NCBI RefSeq assembly: GCF_964355755.1
Contig: NC_092670.1
Coordinates: 39,171,795 to 39,235,794 of the forward strand
Length of the DNA stretch: 64,000 nucleotides
Reading direction: 5' to 3'
DNA from: Antedon mediterranea
Lineage: Eukaryota > Echinodermata > Crinoidea > Comatulida > Antedonidae
Part shown: positions 32,701 to 40,500 of the stretch, in pieces
Numbering within the stretch: position 1 is the first letter of the stretch
Layout of the letters: each line of letters opens with the position of its first letter
The notes under the pieces: model-generated
The model's input: the letters and a program-made list of their open reading frames with translations, nothing else
What the model was told of the DNA's origin: nothing
Databases searched by the model: none
Position numbers and translations under genes: made by a program

Positions 32701-34529
32701 AACAAAAAATATGTGATCAGTGTTCCTTATATCAGTTTCTGGCAGACATCGAAGAAGAAATATCATGGATTAATGATAGGATGATAAAAACATCTCCTTT
32801 TGTAAAGGTTGACAATTTAGCAATAGCTCAGACTCTATTTAAAAAGCATCAAGCATTGCAGACAGAGATTAAGGGTCATGAGAGAATGATACATGATATA
32901 TCAACATCGTCAGAACATCTAATAAGAGGTCGTCACTTTGCATCACTAGAGATATCATCTAACACTTCTAAGTTGCAGAATCTCTGGCAAACATTGAACT
33001 CTACAGCTGAAAGCAGACACAAAAAGCTAAAAGAATCACTTGATATGCACACATTTTATGCTGAACTAGAAGAAGCAAGAGTATGGATACATGAAAAAGA
33101 TGAAGAGATTACAAGAAAAAATATGGGAAAAGATGTTACAGCAGTTAAACTAATACTGAAGAAGTTGAATGCTGTAGACCTTGATATTGACAGCTTTCAA
33201 GGTACTATCATCGACTTGAGATCTCTTTGTGATACTTTAGTGCAAAGTCATCATTTTGGAAGTGAAGAAATTGAAGCAAAGCAAACAAACATTGAACATC
33301 AGTTCGAACAATTAAAAGATCATGCTAAACAGAGAAGACAACAATTAGAAGAACAGGAATTAATCTACAACTTTTATTATGAAGTTGCTGAAACTCAGGA
33401 ATGGCTAGCTGAAAAAAAATTGTTTGCATCTTGCGAAGATCTTGGGTCAGACTTAGAACACGTTGAAGAACTTGAAAAAAGATTCTTAGCTTTTCTTGAA
33501 GAACTTAATTCTAATGAAGAAAGAATAATTAGGATTAAAACTATGGCTGAACAATTGGTTAAAGATAAGGTTGGTAACAAAGCTATTGTTCATAGTAAAT
33601 GGGAAAATGTTTCAGAATTATGGAAGTCTGTTCAAGAACTAAGCAGTGTGAGAAATAAACAACTAGAAACGTCAAAAATGCTACATCAGTTTAACCACGA
33701 TGCAGATGAAGTTTTAAACTGGATTCAAGAAAAGGATGCAGGAATCTCAACTATGGACATCGGGCATGATCTATCATCCGTGCAGATTTTGATAAAAAGA
33801 CACAATGGATTTCAAAGAGAGCTATCTGCTCTAGAGGAGCATGTAGAAAATGTTGTTAGTCATGCAGCTGAGATTGTTGAAAGCATTCCAGAGGCGTTTC
33901 AGGATGTCAGTAAAAAGAATGATGATGTTGTTGAAGTTTGGAATGTTCTCCTTGAAAATGTTGGAAAGCATAAGGAGATGTTGAAACAAATGGAACAGAT
34001 TCAAATATACTTTACTGACAGTAATGAACTACTAGCCTGGATATCAGAAATGATGACGGCCATAAACACCCATACTAAACCTTATGATGTTGCCAGTGCT
34101 GAATCCCAGTTAGTACATCACATGGAAAATCAATCTGAGATTGAGTCTAGAGCAGATCACTTTGAGGAGTTAAGTCAATTAGGAAGAGAGATTGAGCATA
34201 ATGAGTTATTAGCTGAAGACATCAGGAATAAAGTCGATCAACTAGAAGAATCCTGGTATGCTCTTAATACAACGTGGGAATCTAAAAAGGACCTGTTTGA
34301 TAAACAACTTGATCTGCAGATGTTTCAACGGGACATTGAAGCGGCAGAGAAATGGTTGGCAGCTCGGTATCCATTGATAGACGATGATTCCTATTTGCAG
34401 GAGTCGGCAGATATTGACGAATTTTTTAAGAAACAGGAAGAATTTGAAACTATGATTGCGACACAAGAAGAGAAGTTCAAAGCTCTTAACAGACTTACAA
34501 TAACCGAAGAAGAACAAATTAAAAATTAA
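23775..34529 (+). CDS. SPTBN5: Beta-heavy spectrin (SPTBN5/karst-type), single 10.7-kb exon, no PH domain
   Basis: One uninterrupted frame of 3584 codons. The start has a good context (AAAAATGG) and the N-terminus matches beta-spectrins (QKKTFIKWINSFL). Domains: two actin-binding calponin-homology domains (about 21-125 and 138-244); spectrin repeats 1-5; an SH3 domain at about 828-885 (DWWNV, GYVPANYV) inserted in repeat 5, followed by a Lys/Arg-rich linker to about 950; repeats 6-29; and a final half repeat (about 3515-3584) like the beta tetramerisation site. An SH3 in repeat 5 and about 30 repeats define the heavy beta class, which crosslinks actin with alpha-spectrin under apical epithelial membranes. 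Known members end with a PH domain; here the stop codon falls right after the half repeat. No intron and no in-frame stop occur, whereas animal homologues are normally multi-exon, so retrogene origin or wholesale intron loss is inferred. Confidence 0.93.
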   Translation: MDTKSSFEKGRIEALRDERIATQKKTFIKWINSFLVKVNGEVKDLFVDLSDGKLLIKLLELLSGEKVGRPNAGRLKVQKIENVNRCLKFLSSKIRLESIGAEDIVDGNQRLILGLIWTIILRFQIQDIQIEDESRETRSAKQALLLWCQRKTAGYAGVNVENFTYSWKNGLAFNALIHCHKPEVIDYDGLKHNTNIVNLNNAFTVAQTKLGIASLLDAEDVDVAKPDEKSIMTYVAAYYHYFAKMKTEKTGGKRIAKILEQLLEIEVLQHEYEDLISKLLQWIREKIVVLKNHHFPNSLEGIQEELESFKHFRIVEKPPKYVERSNIEGTLFSLQTKIRAINRTAYVPSDDKVLRNIERSWDEMEKAEHGRELALREELIRQEKLERLAQKFHRKSLLRESWIDDMISVLSDTLVPHLDIQMIEAATKRQEAISADVAAREERFTDLKKMATDLINGNYHSMEDVKRRGDDISVKWSRLHNLLENRQEMLNNMKDLISLFREIENIKSELNEAEVGLQSTDCGKHILGVENLLQKHSLIEVNIASQNKRLEVVNLQADRFVTSGHSKTLDIKRKVADVNLTFQSVTLLCGNRQAALKASHNFFQFFQESDEEESWMADKQRIAKSVITGRDLNAVLSMQKKHTALESEITARQAIIEGVIATGEELINSGHTKSSKVKRRIDELREKWNKLNEFCESRKVRLQESAAAHRYYTDANEAESWMREKMPLVCSHDYGKDAVAATTLLQKHIALQEEINAYSDDIQKLDKESAHVINSCMSYEDVGVHQPEYNINNNISIDVPDCSTEIIDIPYEVEEEQEIEKEIIKEVVQEKRYPQVRTMFKYEGHGMKIIKGETLILIEKANKDWWNVRQSTGIEGYVPANYVKEIEPKVVTKKIPKKVKVTEKRIVKKIEMRQEVVSKNSKPKLTRQSSLKRRASIHFDKDNIESRQQGIMATYKRLQKLSNARKLYLQDAIKLFEFYRECDDFEVWINDKKQLVIRKETLSGNIVSSRRKFEQFLTDISANQGRVLRLNKMADEFVETGHSKQVEVRKRQSEINSSWKQLLQLKNNKEKQLEGASTIEIYNQSAGETKEWILEKISGMNDMNPGTDLSIEDLQRKQEHLERELIPVQQNLKKLGLLATAVKSSYPDESEHIDDKQIEIKKLWQSLNNKADDRKNQFKQTRDLKRFHQDCKMAFQKNQESLHHLMDTELPKDVNRAVDLLNQNKELEHNHRINDDKVEDIITLGSSIMKVIPDSVAIKHKITRLEEERKLIQDKWTKRNCQLDSCLKLALFNREADQIDVSTNGHEAFLDFNDVSDSVDGVENLLKRHNDFEQTLLFQEERINNLKSMTQTLCENEHVSKDDILKRKNEVIQQREIVKKRSIERKNKLVEYRNFHMYVQEVDELSMWMDDKLALLSDETFKNLINLHSKLKKHEALEAELQSNKDRLDAISELGHKLLTVSNFKSDEVQVKLSTLNKKWNQLSILWQERGVKLRQAMQQKEMNDIVDNILGNITEIKRKLSSKDVGHDLSSAKRLLNYHQILENDMRINADKVKDVEKKANLLIKEGHYDAETITKKSLDVIHMFHELQIPAKTRRHSLEESLAVKQFSHDVENELQWIVEKLPQASDDDYGGNRYAAIMLLRKHDKFESELVSHQLVINKVIEKGNFMTTIHQNSCKVIEGKFSELENAWESLLKHVSGRRQQLKFANEAQKFFADADEIEEWVSEKSSLLDNQDYGRDEDATLKFIARNGALARDLESYTVTTNDLQKQASYIKKSENPYIQEVHARLEEIEEYMEDLSVRIQHRDLQLKQSMLLHEYIRESDDLSDWIGRMFQAASSEELGIDLEDIMKIKEKFEKLKTEVNVGRKKVTNCETLAAELAENNHAQTEAIQEVQLSITEDWHSLQDQLRNRSGNIEAAEEIHKFNKEADDVMSRINDKFQAIPDDCGKDLKTVQLLLRKHNTFESDLVALDSKFHSLLDDATHLQHNYPGSNAEQIAATEKVMVENWNSLKDKTLNRKDKLQHSLDYQRFLSWCRDIDLWSGEVKLEMSSIDPATEISVLEVQRNQLSEIKTEIIARQDNFSAISEAGEILLTEGHFARIDIADKLSYVSKLQTELDRTWKHKQDELDKALALQVFLRDAQQLEVMTKQQETLLTQTTIGMSVEDVDVQRKKHDAFEKVLVVQEEKKLSLERFGNELLSSDHVDAPIIQVKLQEVMAKREKVKEISNERSKQLNIAKLQREFERDLNEAKEWLQQKLKVLKDDSIKDVKDLEEKVKRLQKHQALEAEISANRTLVSQVSETGTKLMKANIREAPQVKRDLDQVRLLWQEVQETSLKRSKHLDEVKDLLQFNELVGKVQSWIKDKELMVTTGDVGDDYEHCIELQKRLDDFGADMSVDKSTLARVNDIVIRLVRKGQLEKSNIEERKVKLMNRWDMLQISLAQYRVKLAKSLEYHRFCRDVDDINEQISEKKIAMTPTELVRDLPVIEASQRKHEKMMQAVLLLDQKLKNLESHVSKFGSGQEHLHTISLDKLNEVKENLCALNELAGEHKEKLAFTYKYVKFNKEYEETNQWIINLASQFTQQDNPASVQEAENICERHKENKSEIEGREPMFQRVHELGNELFGNRFVKNDIVKEKLDKLVEEKNALYEKWEAKKNFLGNSYDLQVFNELVDQTEAWLTSKEVIIINDDIGDSVTTVEILIKKHRGIEKTLENQMEKMNELATFSKDLVNSNHDQSTIIKQKTEQVLQKRDNLLTISANRKKVLEESKQLHELMVSLYEVRSWMAEKMHIAKDESYKDLSNLQKKLLNHQAFETELESNQIRINDIVSEAEVMCNTNHFASSNIEKQMVELNNEWQDLLELSLIKGKRIKEAADVLQFERKLHDFEGWLVDVEAKLNSQEYGEDLRTATLLLKKHEMLQLNVQNHMEKKNYLEVAVEEFQETGHFLGDSILNRTEMIIESFDALDAPLKLKKQKICDQCSLYQFLADIEEEISWINDRMIKTSPFVKVDNLAIAQTLFKKHQALQTEIKGHERMIHDISTSSEHLIRGRHFASLEISSNTSKLQNLWQTLNSTAESRHKKLKESLDMHTFYAELEEARVWIHEKDEEITRKNMGKDVTAVKLILKKLNAVDLDIDSFQGTIIDLRSLCDTLVQSHHFGSEEIEAKQTNIEHQFEQLKDHAKQRRQQLEEQELIYNFYYEVAETQEWLAEKKLFASCEDLGSDLEHVEELEKRFLAFLEELNSNEERIIRIKTMAEQLVKDKVGNKAIVHSKWENVSELWKSVQELSSVRNKQLETSKMLHQFNHDADEVLNWIQEKDAGISTMDIGHDLSSVQILIKRHNGFQRELSALEEHVENVVSHAAEIVESIPEAFQDVSKKNDDVVEVWNVLLENVGKHKEMLKQMEQIQIYFTDSNELLAWISEMMTAINTHTKPYDVASAESQLVHHMENQSEIESRADHFEELSQLGREIEHNELLAEDIRNKVDQLEESWYALNTTWESKKDLFDKQLDLQMFQRDIEAAEKWLAARYPLIDDDSYLQESADIDEFFKKQEEFETMIATQEEKFKALNRLTITEEEQIKN

Positions 34530-36180
34530 TTTCAAAAGTTGTTAGATATACTAAGTAGTAACTGTAGATAAATGAAATAATTAGTAAATTGAGTATATTA
34601 TGAACAAAAATACCTTTCAGTATAGAATTTCATCCACATTATGAAATTGGTAAATTCAAATATAGATATAAGTGGCATTGTTTGTTTACCTTTAGTCTGA
34701 TGTAGAATATTGAACAGTACTTGCGACCAAGTAAATAGTAACTTTATGTATTGAAATAAGTGTATTCAGATAATGACTTAAACTGTATTTGTAATAACTT
34801 AGTATAATCTCTGCAAACTGCTAAACTAAATGTGAATTTATGAAGACCTATGTGAGTTACTATAAGTGCAAGAAAAAAAAATCAGTAACAAGGATTATAA
34901 GATTATATATAGATACATTTTAAAACACAGATGATTATTCTGGCAAATTAAAAACACTACTACTTACCATAATGTTGAACTATTATCAGTGGTATGGTAC
35001 TGTACATGTGACCTGCATCATGACCTGCTTCAGATTATGTAAATGAACTGGAAATGAATGAGAGTAAGATAAGCAATTAAATTATTGTGTAAGACTGAGA
35101 TTTTTTTCATTAAACACACCAAATAGAGTTTTAAAAGTTGTGAGTACTAAGTCGGAGTAAATGACTTGCATACCTTGATTATTTATAGTTTTATTCCTAG
35201 TTTAATACATTTTATATTTTAATAATATTTCTTAATACCTTGATGTTATACATTCCTATTCGTAATGCATTATCATGTATTGTTTTATGTATTTTGTCCG
35301 TTGCCATTTTGGAATATACCTTAAACAGTTTAATTGTAGGCGTATTAGTATTGAATTAGTTATTTACTTATTTAATGTAAATGCGTTATACCAAAATCTT
35401 GTATTTAGACCAATTAGTCTGCTTTTAATTATTGTTTAATGTTTTTTAATCAACAAAAGTTTAGATGTCGTATTTTCTTCCAAATGTATAAACACAACAG
35501 GGTAATTCTTAATAGTACATGGTAATAGGATTCTTTCTATATTGCAGTATACATACATATACAGTATATATGCTTTTTTAAATATTAAGTTATTTTACTT
35601 CAATACAGATTGTTTTAACTTACTTTTTTTAATAGTGTTCTCTTGCATTGGTTATAGTAGTATTCATCCGTCCAATTCCATATACGGTATATTTTCAGTG
35701 ACGACACCACGATGAGTCACGCACGTGTAATAATTAGAAATTGAATTACGAGCTCGCAAAGGTAACAGTTGAATCTCGTATTCATTTTCAATCATAGTTT
35801 AGTGTTTAGAGCAGTTTTATCGCACAATTCATTTGATTTAAAATTTTATTTATTTTTAATACTACGTTTTACTACAGTGGATTGAGTTTACATTTATTCA
35901 GGGTAGCGTATAGTAAAGACCTTTGACCTTTGTGCTGATTTTTCACACTTGCTATTTCCCATGGTGCATTATTATCCGTCATCAATTTTCCTGAAAATAT
36001 TTATTATTCAAATTGTATTTCTATGAATATTTACTATTTTAAAATATATTTTACACTATATACACACGTCTATTGATATTTCATTAATACATTGATTCAC
36101 TTTCAAATGTTATGCTGTATTGTTTAATTTTATGTTGAACTGATTAGTTGATTGAATCAAATAAAAATATTGAAAGGACA
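34530..36180 (+). other. Probable 3' UTR of the spectrin gene
   Basis: No gene is seen after the spectrin stop. The first clear poly(A) signal found, AATAAA at 36160-36165, would give a 3' UTR of about 1.65 kb. No poly(A) stretch follows, and no PH-domain exon is recognisable on the plus strand. Confidence 0.45.
36160..36165 (+). terminator. Candidate poly(A) signal of spectrin gene
   Basis: AATAAA in CAAATAAAAATATTG. Confidence 0.4.
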
Positions 36181-36215
36181 ATCAATTAAGAAAACGAACT
36201 TTTATTATACATACA

Positions 36216-36648
36216 CTTGAATGCAACGAAAGGACTTAAGCGCAACGCAAGTAATTTGACCAATCACAAGCGACGGATTATTCGTATCGTCACTTATCAT
36301 TGGTCAAATTACCTGGCGTTGCGTCCTAAAGCGTGGTTCCCACTAGCGACGCAACACAAGGACGTAACGCAACGCAAGTGAATTGACCAATCACAAGCGA
36401 TGGCTTATTCGCTTGTGATTGCTAACTGTCTATAACTTCGTTTGTCATTGGTTAAAACGTTTGCGTTGCGTTTACGTCCTTGCGTTACGTTCTAGTGGGA
36501 ACCAAGCTATAAATGCAACGAAAGGACGTAAGCGCAACGCAAGTAATTTGACCAATCACAAGCGACGGATTATTCGAATCGTCACTTATCATTGGTCAAA
36601 TTACCTGGCGTTGCGTTGCGTTGCGTCCTAATGGGAACCAAGCTTTAA
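36216..36648. mobile_element. Cluster of three palindromic MITEs (family M3)
   Basis: Three adjacent copies (about 36216-36330, 36328-36510, 36511-36648). The family has ends like GGTTCCCACTAG / CTAGTGGGAACC, arms rich in GCAACGCAAG and GACGTAAGCGCAACGC, and a centre with GACCAATCACAAGCGA and its complement. Each copy is almost fully self-complementary. Confidence 0.85.
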
Positions 36649-36649
36649 A

Positions 36650-37554
36650 CTAAACATTATTTAAAATATCAACTCTTTTGTATAGGTTTTTATTATAAAA
36701 ATAATGGCTATATTATACAGTATTACTATTCGTTATATCTGCTGCCGTTGTTACGCATAGTTATATACAGTGGCGTTATACACCTTCTGTAAAGTAAGTA
36801 AAAGTTTGGGTTCATGCGTTTATCAGAAGTACATGTATTACGAAAATGTGAAAATACGGTCTATAAATTGCTGCTAATAATAGTTTATAACCCCATGAGT
36901 TATTACGTGTATTTGAACAAACATAATGAGTATGTCCCTGTAATCTCCAATAACTTCATGGTTTTGTTCATAAAATCGATGAATCGATATCTGTCAGAAC
37001 TAAAGAGCCTAAAGTGGTAAATGAGATGAGGTGCTAGTTTTTACTTTGGGTATTTTAACACAACTTACGTAACTGGCATTCAGGGTGTAGATTTATATTT
37101 AATATAAAATACTGCACTATTTATAGGCCTAGTACTTTTTACTTAATTTATTTATTTATTGTTTAATTAAAAAACATAAAAGCGCACCGCGGTTAGGCCT
37201 TATTTAAATAGCATGCTGCTTTCAGCAACTACATTAAAATTAAACATTAAAATAAGCTAAATATCGTTATTTATTGTGTTAATTTGTCAGCAACACCATA
37301 GATAGACGCGCGCGTGTACATGCTGATAATCGTATCAATTTGTCCACGTACGCGTCACGTTTTAGTATATTTCCTTCCCAGATCATACACCAGTTAATAT
37401 AGTTATTATAAATTTGATAATTATTTCTTATGATAATTCGTCAGTAACACTATTATCTAGACGCGCGTATATCATGTTGATATTTATTGATCTCAGATGA
37501 ACTAATAATTATACTTTAACCAATCGTGTTGTTTTATTAAGTAACCATTGTTTG
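36650..37554. other. Intergenic between the M3 cluster and the first OATP gene
   Basis: No exon supported. Contains two related CGCGCGTATA-bearing blocks near 37300 and 37450 (each preceded by GTCAGCAACAC or GTCAGTAACAC), probably an old duplication. Confidence 0.45.
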
Positions 37555-40500
37555 TTATATTTTAGTTGTCAAATCGTCCACCTTATCATCGGGATTATAA
37601 GTGTCCAAGGCAGTATGCTTTGAAGCAGATAATTTCTATAAAAAAAAATTACAATTCAAAATTATTACATTTTAGGCCTACTAAATATTCAAGAAAAAAG
37701 GTGATAATTTATTTAATTTTTAAATTTTATTATTAGCCGATTATTATGCTGAACAACTTATTTTATTTTACGTTATTAGTTTTTGGTTTATTAAGTGATC
37801 GCTGGTTTTCATAGTGGCGATAACATTTTAGCTTAAAAAGTTGCAAACATTTATTTTATTAGAGAAACACGGTTCGTCAAATACGGTTTTATTTATAGGC
37901 GTACATTCATTTAAAGGAAGTTATAGCGACTTTTCTATTTTGACTTGGTTTACTACAGCAGTGTCATAATCATGACTAAATGCTATAATTTGTTTTATTT
38001 ATTATTTTATTTAACCTCTTTATAGAGGATTACACAATCCGGTAAAAGAAAACCTGTTTTGTATTGTGGTCCTGTCTTAAATACAAACAAATCAGGTGAA
38101 AATGTTTAGCTTTGTTAAAAAAATGAGATCGATATAATAATATATACATACCCGCTTTAAAGACACCAATGTGACGAAGAAAAAACAAAAGGCTAATATA
38201 TAGAGGCCAACTTGAAGGCCAAAGTAACGCACGCGGTATACATCAGTGTCGTAAATCAGACAAGCACCCTCTTGCCCACATGCACTTGATCGCAGAATAC
38301 ACGTAGATTGGATAATTGCGCCGAAGTAAATTGGTGCAGGTATTAAAGCTGAAACCCAAAATAATAATAGTAATATATCACCATAATATTAAAATAGTGT
38401 TAGTCATCTGATAACATTTTTTACCACACCGTTTATTTTTCATAGCTTTTTAAAATGCCTCTCTATTTACAAAATTTGTGTACAAAAGAATAGAGATTTT
38501 ACTGTGTAATTTGAACTATCCCACCACTGATAAGAAAGTGCTTATTTTCAACAAGCTCGTGTAACACAAATACAATCCCAAAAATTATGAAACATAGGGG
38601 AAACTATAGATCGATAATTATTGGAATGTATGATCAATAGAAATTTTTTGCCCGCACCTGGCCTTTAAAGAGTTATCTTTTTATTATTCATAAAACAACA
38701 GATGAAAATAATGGCTTTAAAAAATAAGTATATTATTTTTGGATATTCATTCCTCCTGAATCTATAAATTGGTTACAGAGGGGTGCACCCATTGCCCCAT
38801 CTAAAGCCTTGTCTAGACTATCAAACTTTTAGTGTAAAAAAAATGTGATGTGTCCATGGATATGATGATGTCATATCACTACCATATTTGAGCATATCAC
38901 CACCACAGGTTTTTTTGTCAAATTAGTTTGATAGTGTAGACAGAGTTTTACATGCAAGTGTGACATTGAACTAACCGAGTACTCGATACGATAGTCCAAA
39001 ACATCCCATTCCAAGCGCTCTGTCGTTCAAATCAACACATCTGAAATAATAACGTTTTTGCATGACACTAAAGAGAAACTACCTAGGCCTATACACAAAC
39101 GTTTTTGGAATTATGCACTCACTTTAATTTATATATTAATGGTGTCGCAAATAGCACAGCAGTCACTTTGCTGTGCACGAACGGTAGGAAACCCCCATAT
39201 TCAGGGGACACACAGATCATCAAAAGAAAACATACTCATATTGTATATTTTCCGTTCAGAAACGGCTCTAATTTAAAGTAGAGTCTGGCGGTGAAAGGTG
39301 ATTGTGTACCCTGCCTACTCTCAAGCATGGTATCGTACCTAATTACAAGCATGGTAACAGGATTCCACATGATTGAAGTCAAGAAACTTCCAAAAATTGT
39401 GACTGCCATCATCAATACCAATTTGTCGCAGTTTCTGTGGCATGCACCTTCTGTCGCCATGTTCTCTGACGTCACCGTATTGTTTGTCGAAAAACAGTTG
39501 CAAAATCCAACAATATCCTAAAATAATAATGTTAATAATAAATGTATAATACAGTACCCAGTGAGAAAAGCCGAAACGATGCACTCACTTATACAACACG
39601 CGTGCGTAAAGCCTGGTTTCCTTAAAATCGCTACACGACAGAGCGTAGCGATGCTATGGAAACGCTAGAATTTATCGGGGATCTAGTACGCGCGAGCGCA
39701 AAATATTCTTTGGTACGCGTATACGATTCATCGCCGACAAAATCGGCAAAGTTGAAAATGGTTGAACTTTGCCGATTTGACTGCGATGAATCGGGGAGCC
39801 TTCCCGATTGCGTCGGCGACATCTGCGCGTGTAGCGATTTTAATGGAAACGCTGTAGCGATTTTAATGGAAACCAGGCTTAAGCGCCATTTACACTAGAT
39901 ACGATAACGACACGACAACGACACGACAACGACACGATAAATTGGGTTACGTGTTGTAGAATATAAACGTTTACATTAGAACCGTCTCCGACAACCGTGT
40001 CGTGTACGGGAAAAAATCGGTCGTACTGAATGGGTTTACAACCCATTTTTCACGACACGACACACGACACGATTTTATAATAGCCAATCAGGATGCACCT
40101 GTAATGTCAAAGTTCAAAATAACAGCGCGCAAAAATCAAAACCACAGACGACGTCACTTGGTTTGTGCACCGCGACGTTTAAAAATGGTACGTAAATTGA
40201 GCTACAAATTTAATAGAATACACAGTTTATTAACCTTAATTGAACCAATACCTTACGTGCTATCATCTTATGAAAAAGTCATAGGTTTAGATACGCTATT
40301 TATAAAAGCCTGACCTAGCTAGGCTAGATAGAAAGGAGTAGGCTAGCCAAGGCCCAGCTAGGCCCTAGGCCTACCTAGACTAGGCCTAGTGTTGTAAAAC
40401 GGCCGAGAGTGCGAAGCTACTACAATTATTACACAAGGCGTCCTAGCTTACCTTTTAGGCGGGACTGGTCTCTTGCCCCCTGGTGGCCCAGATGAAGTGT

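Noticed and set aside
23840-34535. Many minus-strand ORFs under the spectrin gene
   Set aside because: Antisense shadows of a long coding region; no domains.
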